64,000 bases of DNA from Bemisia tabaci (taxonomy: Eukaryota > Arthropoda > Insecta > Hemiptera > Aleyrodidae), in contig NC_092795.1 in the NCBI RefSeq assembly GCF_918797505.1, positions 19,455,131 through 19,519,130 of the forward strand, read 5' to 3'. The notes beneath the pieces were generated by a model that saw only the letters and a list, made by a program, of their open reading frames with translations, searched no databases and was not told the DNA's origin. A program made the translations under genes and the position numbers. Positions 54,364 through 64,000 of the stretch are shown here, one piece after another. Position 1 is the stretch's first letter, and each line of letters starts with the position of its first letter.

Positions 54364-54552
54364 TTACACAGCTAAGTCTTGAATACGAGGGTTGATCCAT
54401 CGTTTATTAAACTGAGTGAGATGAGGGTGGGTGGTGTGTAGAAAAGGATGTGTCAAGCCGCGTGTGATAGGAATTAGGTCAAGGGCTTCATCAAAAGGAT
54501 TACTCTTGTGAATGGAGGTCAAGATTACATTATATCGATCCGAATTTCTCAC
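54364..54552 (-). CDS. Candidate terminal exon, minus strand, unknown protein
   Basis: On the minus strand GACATTGGTTTCAG precedes 54552. The frame then reads VRNSDRYNVILTSIHKSNPF, DEALDLIPITRGLTHPFL, HTTHPHLTQFNKRW and INPRIQDLAV, and stops at 54364. Amino-acid balance looks protein-like, but no family is recognised. No clear upstream exon or AATAAA was found. If real it would be a gene nested in the integrin intron on the other strand; chance cannot be excluded. Confidence 0.25.
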   Translation of the reverse strand: MRNSDRYNVILTSIHKSNPFDEALDLIPITRGLTHPFLHTTHPHLTQFNKRWINPRIQDLAV

Positions 54553-55064
54553 CTGAAACCAATGTCATCCAAGGGACATCATTCTGAAGCGCTGGGATGA
54601 AAAATTCCTAAATTAGGATTTTGAAGCCACGAAGCTCTAAGCTGAATTTATAAAATTCAATGTCTGCAAAACTGTCTTGTCTGGACATTGGAAGTTTCAA
54701 TCCCTTCAGATCGACTTGACCATCCTCCTCTCATCCAGACACATTTAAGTACTTCCTGAAATTCCTTCATCCCTGTGAAACTACCGCATTTTATGGAAAG
54801 TCCGTATGATTTAGCTAAACAACGCACGTCATGGACAGTTCATACGATTCATTTGAACCGGCCTTTCATGGAGGATATTATGGTTCAGAAAGGGAAAAAA
54901 AGTCATGCATGCTAGATGGAAAGGCCCAAAACGGCTCTTTATTCGTGGGAATTCTTATAAATTGCCTTTTCTAGACCACGCGATGAAAATAACCTGGAAT
55001 GGGATGGCTCAGAAATTCTCGTCATTTTCATTTCGTCTAAAAAACTCTAGATATTCCCGGGACA
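54553..55064. other. Spacer, nothing recognised
   Basis: A+T-rich. Only the acceptor-like tract of the preceding candidate exon stands out. Confidence 0.4.
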
Positions 55065-55066
55065 TA

Positions 55067-55297
55067 CACTAGAAAAAAAAGTAGCTTGGATCTAGGGTCC
55101 AGACTCTTAAAAACATTGACAAGAAAAAATACTCTTGATTCAATCGGATTTTTGCTTAAATGAAGAACCAAGCCTCTTAATTTAAGCGGATTTCCTTTTG
55201 ATTCAAGCAAAAATCCAATTGAATCAAGAATATTTTTTCCTGTCATTGTTTTCAAGAATCTGGACTCTAGATCCAAGCGACTTTTTTTTTTCCAGTG
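55067..55297 (-). mobile_element. CACTGGAAAA-family MITE, copy 8, TA flanks
   Basis: It runs from CACTAGAAAAAAAAGTAGCT to TTTTTTTTTCCAGTG, centre reversed (AAGCCTCTTAATTTAAGCGG). TA lies on both sides (55065-55066, 55298-55299). Its outer stem AGCTTGGATC differs from the ACATTGGATC of most copies, with the matching change GATCCAAGC on the right. Confidence 0.85.
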
Positions 55298-56211
55298 TAT
55301 TTTCACCCATAAGGCTCCAAACACCCTGTGCGGTTTCCTTCGTCCAGAATGAGTAATCTCCTTCCAAGTCACACCTACCCACTCCAACTTGCGATTACGT
55401 CAGAACTAGACGGGAGGGGGGGGGGGGGTGCTTCGACTTGGGACGTTTAAACGCAAGACACGACGACAGACACGACGACGTCCGTCGCCGTGAGGCTGTC
55501 GCACGACCGGACGCCATGACGCCATGCTCCCGTACACCACCACTGTTGTACGTGACCCACTGAGCAGAGGAGAAATTGTGCACCTGATGCTCAGGGAAGC
55601 TGACGCTTAAATCCACCGACGCCAACTTTGGCCCAACAATCGGTTTTGTTGGACAATGTGGCACTAAACAAGGCAGGAACATGAACTGTTTTCAAAAATG
55701 TCGTAGAAAATGCCTTACTTTACGAGAAGTTTGAGATCAACTCCGGAAGAACATGTAATTTTGCATGAGTATCTATAATAATTATTGGCATTAGTCTAAT
55801 GACAAAAATATGAATGACGTCATTTGCGAAATTTATGTTCAACGCGGCGCACGCCCCCTAGAAGAAGTAAGAAAGTAAGTAGAACTTGAAACCCGTAACA
55901 AGAAGTAAGGAAAAATAAAGAAAGAAAAGAGGAGGAGAGAAGAAGAGAGGGCGCTTATATTTGGTACTCATTCATGGAAAAAATTACTCAAATTGCATTA
56001 CAGATGCTGTAAAATTCTGGAAATTTTCTATGGGAGCCCTTTCGCCGTTCAAGGTGTCTGGATCCGCCTATGTACACTTTTTACTGTTTTTCTTGATTTT
56101 TCATTTCTGGCGCATAAGTTGAAAGGAGAATGACCAATTCAGTGGTTACCTCATTTACCTTTTTTTTTCGCTCCCAAAACTGGTGGAAAGCGTCAAGGAG
56201 CGGTGGCGCGT
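55298..56211. other. Spacer with one dispersed repeat
   Basis: A G run (55418-55428) is followed by ACGACAGACACGACGACGTC. From about 55880 onward the sequence resembles 57770-57968. No supported gene. Confidence 0.4.
55880..56075 (+). repeat. Dispersed repeat ending GTGTCTGGATCC, copy 1
   Basis: A purine-rich start (GAGGAGAGAAGAAGAGAGGG), then CGCTTATATTTGGTACTCAT, CAAATTGCATTACAGATGCT and GTTCAAGGTGTCTGGATCCG, recurs with changes at 57765-57968. No terminal inverted repeats. Confidence 0.6.
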
Positions 56212-56440
56212 CGCACGGTGGATCGAGCCAATGAGAGAGGTCGGACATGAAATTCTTGACTAAAACTGCAAATATTGATGTTTATTTCGTCACATTTTAA
56301 ATTTCAAGGGGTACCTCTAGAAGAGATTTCACGAGAAAACCAATGCAACCACTCTTAGAACTTGAAAGTTTTGTATAAACGGAGTTATGAGCGTTTGAAG
56401 TTTCTGTCCGACTTCTCCTATTGACTCAATCCACTGTGCG
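56212..56440. mobile_element. Short relative of element A
   Basis: CGCACGGTGGATCGAGCCAA, then GAGAGGTCGGACATG, pairs with GTCCGACTTCTCC then TATTGACTCAATCCACTGTG. The ends and the subterminal TCGGACATG match element A (19915-21665), but the 229-bp body is different. It looks like a MITE of the same transposase family. Confidence 0.8.
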
Positions 56441-56812
56441 GCGTCATGGCGGCGGCGGTGTGAGAACGCCCGGCGTGGCTGCATCCCGCATGACGCGGCG
56501 CGGCTGGCGTCGTTACGGTGGTAATTACAAGGGAGATTAGCGACCCGCTTCTAAGAGGCTGGTAAACTGGGCAGGAGACATAGACACGGCGGAACCGCAG
56601 AGCGAGAAGCCGAGCACGAGAACAAAAGACCCGGACCCGGACCTGGCCAGGAAGAAAAGGATGCGATCCGCTTAGCGGAAACGTACGGCATAGCATCAAC
56701 TCGGGTCCGGAGTTTGTGCCTTCATGCCTTGCCAGCAGCTGAGTTCCAATCTCATGAATCGGACCGTCCTCAGGAAGCTTACAGTATCTTAAAATCGTCG
56801 CCGAAGCCAACG

Positions 56813-57320
56813 AATGGAGATGTTGCATGTGTGAGGGATTTGCGATTTGACTGGTACTTCGTATGTAAAAGTTCACGAGAAACACGATGGTGCCACTGGT
56901 TTTCTCTGAAATCAACTCCTAAGCTCAATGAAAGCTCTCAAAGTTGAGGCGAAATGGAGGGAATATCCCACGCTATCCTGAGAGTCCACATCTACATCAA
57001 GACGAACTCTCCATGCAAAGATAGGGAGCAAATACATTAACAGTGATGCCGTGTTTTCAGTTTTAGAGTCCCCAAACAAAAAGGCAGCCCTGTCAATGTA
57101 TTTGCTCCCTATCTTTGCATGGAGAGTTTGCCTTTTTGTAGAAGTGGACTCTCCGGATAGCGTGGAATATCCCCTCCATTTCGGCCTCACTTCGAGAGCT
57201 TTTTTTGAGCTTGGGAGATGATTTCAGAGAAAACCAGTGGCACCATCGTGTTTCTCGCGAACTTTGACATAAGAATCAACAGTCAAATCGCAAACTCCTC
57301 ACACATGCAACATCTCCATT
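56813..57320. mobile_element. AATGGAGATGTTGCATG-family foldback, copy 2 (more complete)
   Basis: AATGGAGATGTTGCATGTGT, GAGAAACACGATGGTGCCAC and GGAATATCCCACGCTATCC pair with GGATAGCGTGGAATATCCCC, GTGGCACCATCGTGTTTCTC and ACATGCAACATCTCCATT. The centre is GCCGTGTTTTCAG. Arms are kept along nearly 230 bp, whereas copy 1 (40199) has lost part of its right arm. Confidence 0.85.
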
Positions 57321-57485
57321 GGTGCCAAATTAAAGGCTTTTGATAGTGAGCGATTGATCCAGTATAAACATGTACCTAGAAAGCTTCTCGGAAAATGTGT
57401 GTTTTTTTTTGTACGTAAATAAACAGCTAATACAGCGAAAACATCATAAGGGTACTGCTCCCATTTCCCGAAACTAGTATCGAAT

Positions 57486-57690
57486 TTCGGAACTTTTGAT
57501 ATATTCCAGAACTCTTTCGTGAACTTTTGAAATTCCCGGAACGTTCCGGATCTTTAGCATTTTCCGGAACTTTCTCAAACTTTTTGAACAAATCTAAAAA
57601 GAATCCCGGAAGTTTTGACGGTCATGGAGTGGGAGAAATCGGAACAAGAAAGTTCCGAATCCCGGAACTTTTGACTGACATGGAATGAGA
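57486..57690. repeat. Cluster of CCGGAACTTTTGA-like words
   Basis: At least six variants occur in about 200 bp (TTCGGAACTTTTGATAT, CCGGAACGTTCCGG, CCGGAACTTTCTC, CCCGGAAGTTTTGACGG, CCCGGAACTTTTGACTG), often followed by an A(C/T)xxxCATGGAxTG(A/G)GA word. It looks like a short degenerate tandem repeat. CGGAACGTTCCG also fits the GAAxxTTC half-sites of a heat-shock element, but the context gives no reason to call one. Confidence 0.5.
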
Positions 57691-57764
57691 GCTTTGCATA
57701 GGGGAATCCAAAGGGAAGGTAAGGGGCGTACCTTCACCCCCCCCCCCCCCCGTTCGCCCGAAAA

Positions 57765-57968
57765 AAGGAGGAAGGAAAAGGGCAGAATGGAAGGAGCAAG
57801 GATCGGAAGAAAGAGAAAGGAAGGACGCTTGTATTTGATAAATATTCATGACGAGATTGACTCAAACTGCATATCAGATGCTTGAAAATTTCAAAAAATT
57901 TCTGGGGAAAGCTCCTCGGACCCCCTTTACGCCCCCTCCGTTCAAAGTGTCTGGATCCACCCATGGAA
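57765..57968 (+). repeat. Dispersed repeat ending GTGTCTGGATCC, copy 2
   Basis: The same order as 55880-56075: purine-rich start, GACGCTTGTATTTGATAAAT, CAAACTGCATATCAGATGCT, GGAAAGCTCCTCGG and GTTCAAAGTGTCTGGATCCA. A C run (57739-57751) precedes it. Confidence 0.6.
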
Positions 57969-58291
57969 CGCTTTTAAATGTTTGTAGATCCTTAAAAAGT
58001 TTAAATTTAACTTAAAAGATAACCTTATCAATTAATTTTTACACGAAAAATGTGGTGTCCTGGGATCGAAGTCTACTGGAAAAGCTAAGGACCGGGAACA
58101 GGCATGAAAGATCGGAATTTTGGGAAACAGAAAACAAGGTCAGGAAATGTTCTTCTTTGTAACAAAAAGTTAACGTAAACCAGCGGAAAAGTTCCCGGGA
58201 ACGATACAGAACGTTCTCGTTTTCTTTTTGTAAAGTGTGGATGATCACCTCATTCATTTTGCTCCTTTGTTAAATACTTACATTCTTCGGA

Positions 58292-58813
58292 ATGTCCTCA
58301 ATTACATCCAATATTTTTTCTCGCTATTCGCATTACCAATTCAAAACCATCGTGCACGTCTATACCAACGCGATTCACCCGGCTGAGAATTTGCATAGGC
58401 TGAATGATGCTTCAATAAAAGTTGATGTCGAGTCACCGAGAATCCTGCTTTCCTTAATTGTAATCATTACTTCTGGGTGCGGACTTTCACAGGTGGGATC
58501 ATCATCAGCCAGATGTTGCCAAGTAATAAGCCACGCGAGTGGACTGATCACGGAGTCCAATTCGGAAAAACGCGATCCCTTATCAAAATTTCACGTTAAA
58601 AATGTCGAGAGCCAACGAAGTAAAAAGAAAACTTGGTGCTTCATGAGCTTTACATCCACACCGCTTGCCTGTGTAAAGTTCTACTCAGTCCGCCAAAATC
58701 TTACCCCACTAGATTTGTTCGTTACAAATCTGAAACCTATAACCGGGCCAGGAGGCATACAGGCATACAGTGCCATAGCAGATAGCTGCCTCGCGCAACG
58801 TGAAATATATTAG
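58292..58813 (+). other. 173-codon open frame of uncertain meaning
   Basis: It is long for this A+T-rich context, but no domain, signal peptide or family is recognised (middle segment IKVDVESPRILLSLIVIITS, end TGPGGIQAYSAIADSCLAQR). It ends 15 bp before the next foldback. It could be a decayed transposon gene or chance. Confidence 0.15.
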
Positions 58814-58827
58814 GAGGCTCCATTTTG

Positions 58828-59171
58828 GTTTAAGGAGATCCTAACAAAGTATCATAAAATGGACAGCTTTTGTAAACCCCAAGTAATATTCAGTAGTGAA
58901 GCTCTGGAAATGGATCCTTACGAAGGATTGAAATAATTTGTCGCTACAAAAAATACAAAATACCTACAGAGGAAAATATATTGCTAATTTTCTTTTCAAG
59001 GTAAATTCGCATCTACCTAAAATTTGTCAAAATCATATTTTTTTCCGTATTTTGTACTTTATGCGATGGCAAATCCTAAGGATCCATTTCCAGAGTTCCA
59101 CTTTTGAATTTTACTTAAGGTTCTCAAAAATTGTCCTTTTTATGATACTATGTTAATGATCTCCTTTAACC
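58828..59171. mobile_element. 344-bp foldback GGTTTAAGGAGATC
   Basis: GGTTTAAGGAGATC, AACAAAGTATCATAAAATGG and CTCTGGAAATGGATCCTTAC pair with CTAAGGATCCATTTCCAGAG, CCTTTTTATGATACTATG and GATCTCCTTTAACC. The loop around 58995 is A+T-rich. No second copy in the window. Confidence 0.75.
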
Positions 59172-59260
59172 CTCTCTAATCACAATGCTAACCATATGAG
59201 GCTTCCGAAAGAGAGGACAGCTCTCTGACCGACTGAATATTACCTATGTTGGATTGGAGT

Positions 59261-59766
59261 TGCTCACTGAAAAAAAAGTTCTGTTAACAGGGCTCCTGCA
59301 CTTTCTATGTTTCGGTTACAGAAGTTTCCCTATGAGGACAGGATACACGGAGAAAAAAACCTCGTGCGTGGGACCCGAAGTTTAGGTCATATGGATCTCG
59401 GAAGTTTTTAGATTGAGCATCTGAACACTTAAGGTCTAGCTGTCGAGGTTCGGATCACACATCTGAAACTTCAGTTTTTACATCTGAAGTATGTCGGTTT
59501 TCACATCCGAAAGACTTCGGTTCTCACATCTGAAGTACTTCAGATGTAAGAACTGGAGTTTCAGATGTCAGACCTGAACTTCGGCAGCTAGACATTAAGT
59601 GTTCAGATGCTCAATCCGAAAACTTCAGAGATCCATATGACCTAAACCTCGGGTCCCACGCACGAAGTTTTTTTTCCGTGTACTCTCTGCTTACGACCGA
59701 AGTTCTGTTTTCACAACAGAAAAGTTCTGCAAGTATAACAAAGAAAGTGCAGGAGCCTTGTGAGCA
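59261..59766. mobile_element. Outer foldback TGCTCAC, host of a nested element
   Basis: TGCTCACTGAAAAAAAAGTT, then AGGGCTCCTGCACTTTCTAT, pairs with AAGAAAGTGCAGGAGCCTTG then TGAGCA. A second stem, GGTTACAGAAGT with ACGACCGAAGTTCTG, is looser. Its centre is replaced by the TA-flanked element at 59346-59680. Confidence 0.75.
59346..59680. mobile_element. TA-flanked CACGGAGAAAAAA element with ACATCTGAAGT array
   Basis: CACGGAGAAAAAAAC, CGTGCGTGGGACCCGA and TAGGTCATATGGATCTC pair with ATCCATATGACCTA, TCGGGTCCCACGCACG and AGTTTTTTTTCCGTG. TA is on both sides (59344-59345, 59681-59682). The middle holds many copies, in both orientations, of ACATCTGAAGT-like words. TA duplication suggests a Tc1/mariner-type mobiliser (inference). 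Confidence 0.85.
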
Positions 59767-60353
59767 GAAGGTACTGTCATCAGCACCGACTATTTTTTTT
59801 GCGTGCTTCTTGAGTACCTGACCAGACACTCAGACAGGCTGTCTTTCCATGTAAGTCCACCTCTTTTGCGTGAATTAATGAGGACGAGGAAAGACGTGGA
59901 AACATTTTTTCTGCAGCGCATCCGGCGTCCGGTGGTTGACTCCTGGGTCGGAGCGTGAGCTTATTAGCTCGGCGAGCCGAAGCCGGCAACGCAAGTTTAG
60001 TGACCGGTGCACGGAGCCTCGGATCCGGGACACCCTGTGACGACGAGGACGAGGTCGAGGAGGCAGACCACGGAAATTTGAAGGAGAGCCCTCGTGTCCG
60101 ACCCGGAGGTGCGCTGTTGGCTGTGCAGTGAGCGGTTAATGGTCCCGCGCGACGACCCTAATGAAGCCATTAAGTGATTCAGTCGCCGGGATGAAGGAGT
60201 CGTTAGACGCGCGGAGCGGCAGGAAAATTCACTGCCGGTGAGCACGACCCGCGACCCGGGTTCCGGACCCGGGCGTGGGTGTCGGAGCAGCGCCTCCGTT
60301 GCCAGCCGAGGGTGAAAAGTTAAAACCATCGCTGACCATGGAAAATTCTCCTA
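59767..60353. other. C+G-rich stretch without recognised gene
   Basis: CpG-rich from about 59920 to 60330 (CGACGAGGACGAGGTCGAGG, CACTGCCGGTGAGCACGACC). A 110-codon minus-strand frame is compatible with low stop density alone. Confidence 0.4.
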
Positions 60354-61067
60354 TAGTCCAGGCGCCTGGTAGCTAAAAATGAGGCTACCTGGAATTTTGG
60401 GTACACAGCGATTTTTTTGGCTTACTTTATGTTTTTTGGGTCGCTGAATCCGAATCTGAAGTTTCCGCACGCGTATCTGGTGAGCATTTTCCGCTATTTT
60501 GAAAAAATGGCCTAAAAAGGCCTTTTTTTGCGGTTTTTTTGATATAGCGGCTACGGATGAGGAAAAGTCCCGGATTTAGCTAATGTTTTGAATAGCTGAC
60601 AAAATTTGGAAGAAAATGGTATATGAATATGCTAGGTTTGCTCAAAAATTGAGGAACCTCGGATTTCGGAACTTTAGAACGCTTCGGAACTTGGCTGACC
60701 GCGGCGAGCCGGATCGCGCGTTGACGGGTGCGCCGCGAAAACGTGAATAGGCGCGATGTTCACGATGCTGTATCTTCCTCAATTTTTAAGCAAACCTAAC
60801 ATATGTATACACCATTTTCTTCCAAATTATGTCAGCTATTCAAAACATTAGCTAAATCCGGGACTTTTCCTCATCCGTAGCCGCTATATCAAAAAAACCG
60901 CAAAAAAAGGCCTTTTTAGGCCATTTTTTCAAAATAGCGGAAAATGCTCACCAGATACGCGTGCGGAAACTTCAGATTCGGATTCAGCGACCCAAAAAAC
61001 ATAAAGTAGGCCAAAAAAATCGCTGTGTACCCAAAATTCCAGGTAGACTTACCAGGCGCCTGGACTA
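60354..61067. mobile_element. 714-bp foldback TAGTCCAGGCGCCTGG
   Basis: TAGTCCAGGCGCCTGGTAG, GGAATTTTGGGTACACAGCG and TCAGATTxGGATTCAGCGAC words, together with GGCCTAAAAAGGCC, form long near-identical arms (about 300 bp each). The non-pairing centre (about 60660-60780) is C+G-rich. CTA flanks both sides (60351-60353, with 61068-61070), a possible 3-bp duplication. The outer CCAGGCGCCTGG is itself palindromic. No coding capacity. Confidence 0.85.
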
Positions 61068-61084
61068 CTAGTGATTTTCGCGGT

Positions 61085-61214
61085 ATATGGACGTATTTCT
61101 ATCAAACGGAACTATGTGCATCGTGACGTGAGCCGTGTAATGCATGTATTCTTATGGGTCTCAGGGCTCATGTCTTAATGCACATAGTTCCGTTTGATAG
61201 AAATACTTCCATAT
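61085..61214. mobile_element. GGACGTATTTCT-family MITE, copy 2
   Basis: ATATGGACGTATTTCTATCA then AACGGAACTATGTGCAT pairs with ATGCACATAGTTCC then GTTTGATAGAAATACTTCCA and TAT. It begins 17 bp after the preceding foldback. The centre TTATGGGTCTCAGGGCTCA is shared with 6831-6949. Confidence 0.8.
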
Positions 61215-63938
61215 CACACTACTGTGTTACAGATGCGTTTGTTATAGACAACGGGCATTTTGTTGCTTACGCGGTGAGAATGTTGAGAATCTGACGATCG
61301 TTCCTAAACTTATTTTGACTCGAATACTGCTTACCTGGTGACTGTAATGGAGGCTCAACGGCTCAGCGGGAATCTCAGCACCTTTCGCCCGCTCCAGACG
61401 CTCAAACTGAAGGTTCAGTCTGGGGGCATCGATGCTGGTGCTGTCCGTTGAACATTCTCAGAAATTGTTAATAGCGGCACAATTTTCACATCTATGACCA
61501 AAAATGAGGGAAAGCCGAGTGTTTCAATGATTGCTGTTTTCAGAGTTATCTTTTCAAAAGTTTGCTTCATCGGAGAGTGCTTGAACAGCTGATTTTGCTG
61601 GTTTTTCCTGACTTGGGAAAACAGTCAGAAAATAGATTTTAAAGTTAAAAAATACACCGCCTGGTGACTTCGCGTCGTCTAGCGGCATTTTCCATTCAAA
61701 CACATGCATTCTGGCAGGTTGGATAATTTATTTATATCTCCTCCAATAATTGTCCCATTTATGAACCAAGGGTATCGCATGTTCAGTTCACTCAGTAGTT
61801 TCCACTCGAACACGAAATTCATCAAATATCAGACACATGCAAAATTCTCCATTTGCTTACATGTATCTTAACCTCATCTATCTCCATATTAAGTCACAAT
61901 GCCTTGGTAACTAAAACTTTTTCTCGCAGAATTAAGCGGATACCGGGAATCCGTCGCTATTTCCAACATAACCGCTGTAAAATGTAACATATCCGCGTGG
62001 ACCGGTATTTAATAGCACGCGACGAGACCTGTGGTGTGGCGTCGCGGCGCCCATGGAAGCGCAGCGTGGCGCGGGGCGGCGGAAAGGTAGGAGGCGACGC
62101 GACGGACGCGGCCGGCGCGTCGGGCGTCGCGACGTCATCGGACGTCGTCATCGTGGACGTCCCACGCACGGACGCCTCCTCGGCCGACTCACAGTGATTA
62201 CAAGATACATTTCTTTCAGACGTGCGGATTTTGGCACGATCGTCATGCGCGGCGATCGGTAATACCAGCTGATTCACCGTACTCCCCGAATGTTCAGCGA
62301 ATCACATTGTCTACTAGTATCCGTTTTTAACATTCGGATAAGTTGATCAGAAATTTTTACTAACTATAATTTTCACCCTTTTCTCAGTCAAATGTCTTGA
62401 TGACAAGTATTGTAAATCGGTGGTGGAGAAGGAAAACGCGTAACCTCGTCTGCGATGTTTCGAAAGCTTCCTGCTATAACGAAATGAGCTGTTTCCTGTT
62501 CTTTAGAGCGTTGCTTACAAGTTTAGTTGAGGATACATTTCATAGGATAAATTCGACGGTGAAATGTATCAGCAGGCGTATTTATGCAGTTTTAACTCGC
62601 ACTTTAATCGGGAGGGAAATTGTTCAGGAATTCTTGCTTCTGTTTCTAGCGCTCTACCATCCCTGAACATTTTGATCCTTACGCGTGTTTCAATTTCGAC
62701 CGTTCAGAATTTTCTTAGTTATTTTAATTTTCTGCAGAAAAACTAAACGCTGTTTTTTTTCTTTTCTTTTCTTTCGAGGTGTTCACAGAATATTCTGCAA
62801 AATATGAAGAAAGAGCAGTGAAAATTTCGAGAAATAATGTTCTTATGTCTTCCTTCTTTAAAATTCAATGTGACGAGAAATGCAGCATTGCAAATCGAGA
62901 TAAGAGTTTTGCAATTTTCATCATGAAAATTGTCGTTCTGTAGACGAAGGGGCGTAACTTCATTTTCAAGGTTGCAAAATTAACTAGCAGCTGATTTTTG
63001 CGTGTAATCAGAAGAAAAATTCAGTGAAATTTTTAGGTAGATATAATTAACAGTTTCGATTAAAGTAACAATTTGCCACAGGAAATTTTGCAGCCTCACA
63101 CGTCTAGGAAACTATGAATTATGAACTTTATTTAAAAATTGCTGTAGCACAATTAGTTTTATTTCTAATCATTTGTTGTCACGTGTTTTCATTCCTGGGA
63201 CGTTGAAATTATTATGCCTCTAATATGCAGACTCGGTCCGGAACGAATAGAGTCCATAAAATCTCTTTGAGAACTTGGGCCAAAACTGGATTTTTGCAAA
63301 GTAGACACACTGAGCGGCTGTCGTCGGCTCCCTCCTCACCGGTGCGTGCCCGGGCCGTATTACATGACTCCTTGCATCTCATCCCACTGACCGCGCGCGC
63401 GTCGCAACCTTCAAAACGCTCCTCTCGACCCAACGCGCCGCGCCAAGCTGCGCGAGATAGCTCGCTCGTAATGGCGAGAGAATGAATATGATTCAACACT
63501 GGAGCTGAAATCCAGCCAAGCTCCCAGCTCTAGCCGTTTAGCGTATCCGCTTTTCGGTCGGAGCGTTTGCTCAATCGCGCTAATCGTATGAGCTCGCGCG
63601 ACGTGGGTGTATCATGACGTTGCCAACTTGACGTTAGACGTTGAACCTGGAGAAGAGGATATAAATTCGATGCTCGATGGTCTTTAATGGCTGTTAAAGG
63701 GGAAAGAGGAGGATCGAACCCAGCGGGTGCCCAACCCAGGCCTAAAAATTTTCCGCCACATTTCAACTTCGCAAATTTTCTACTTAAAATTGTTTTTTCA
63801 CTTAAAAGCTGTTGGGGATTTTGTCTATAAATTTCTTGGATTTTTCTTTTTGGTCACACGTAAAAATCAAAATAATTATGGAAAGGATTTGAATAATTAA
63901 ACGGTCATATTTGTGTGTAATATCTGAATTATTTAAAT
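61215..63938. other. No gene recognised; C+G-rich patches and one solo repeat end
   Basis: CpG-rich patches lie at 62030-62170 and 63320-63470. GGCGTAACTTCATTTTCAAG near 62950 is an end of the GGACGTAACTC family. At 62385 a tract CACCCTTTTCTCAG is followed by a short frame with KCLDDKYCKSVVEKENA and a stop; it is too short to call. Confidence 0.35.
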
Positions 63939-64000
63939 AACGTTGCAACCTTGGAATGGAGTTACGTTCTTTAGTATGGAAAATTACGTTATATATTCAC
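63939..64000. mobile_element. GGACGTAACTC-family end, cut by the window edge
   Basis: ACGTTGCAACCTTGGAATGG then AGTTACGTTCTTTAGTATGG matches the right end of 34883-35098. Its partner could be the end near 62950 or lie outside the window. Confidence 0.5.

Noticed and set aside
57535..57560. Heat-shock element
   Set aside because: The GAAxxTTC match sits in a degenerate repeat of GGAACTTT words, and no gene start is nearby.
62385..62440. Terminal exon with KCLDDKYCKSVVEKENA
   Set aside because: A good acceptor-like tract and compatible phase, but only 17 codons with no partner exon; chance is likely.
63690..63730. tRNA T-arm-like GGTTCGATCC on the minus strand
   Set aside because: No matching acceptor stem, D arm or anticodon arm could be folded around it.

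Overview
The window reads as nuclear DNA of an arthropod, most likely an insect. It is A+T-rich with short C+G-rich islands and has no bacterial gene packing. It holds one clear metazoan exon with a signal peptide and splice sites, two truncated LINE (non-LTR) retrotransposons with simple-repeat tails, and a very dense set of nested inverted-repeat DNA transposons. A hemipteran such as a whitefly would fit this texture, but that is a weak guess from general impression. I see no tRNA, rRNA, CRISPR or prokaryotic operon. Repeat families are named here by a piece of their terminal sequence; none was matched to a database.

Layout. 0-2.4 kb: a decayed satellite-like repeat interrupted by a LINE 3' end, then a 444-bp foldback. 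3-9.8 kb: several copies of a GCCGTGCTAAGG-ended family (one nested with a second family), a 1.42-kb near-perfect foldback at 3852-5273, and smaller MITE-like elements. 7229-7300 and 15444-15506 are two phase-compatible candidate micro-exons. 12.6-17.6 kb: more MITEs, including an hAT-like one with an 8-bp target duplication, a 41-T run and an 86-bp tandem repeat.

18.2-28.5 kb is the centrepiece: a foldback element of about 10.3 kb (about 5.9 kb without later insertions). It has arms of about 2.35 kb, a 1.16-kb loop and a 5-bp target duplication, and it sits inside a copy of another repeat family. Three further elements are inserted in its arms, and the arms serve as each other's empty-site control. 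At one position the left arm carries an hAT-like element, while the right arm carries only the tandem 8-bp duplication that such an element leaves on excision.

29-51 kb: scattered MITEs, a LINE 3' end at 31.0-31.4 kb with an apparent twin-priming inversion, C+G-rich islands at 33.2-33.6, 47.6-48.0 and 48.7-48.9 kb, and a 171-bp tandem duplication. 51.7-52.1 kb: the first coding exon of an integrin alpha subunit on the + strand (signal peptide plus start of the beta-propeller) with a good acceptor and donor. Its next exon is not visible, so the rest of the window is probably its first coding-region intron or intergenic sequence. 52-64 kb: further MITE copies, a doubly nested foldback at 59.3-59.8 kb and a 714-bp foldback at 60.4-61.1 kb.

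The genes do not form a pathway. The value of the window lies in its transposon archaeology: several insertions can be ordered in time from nesting and target duplications alone.
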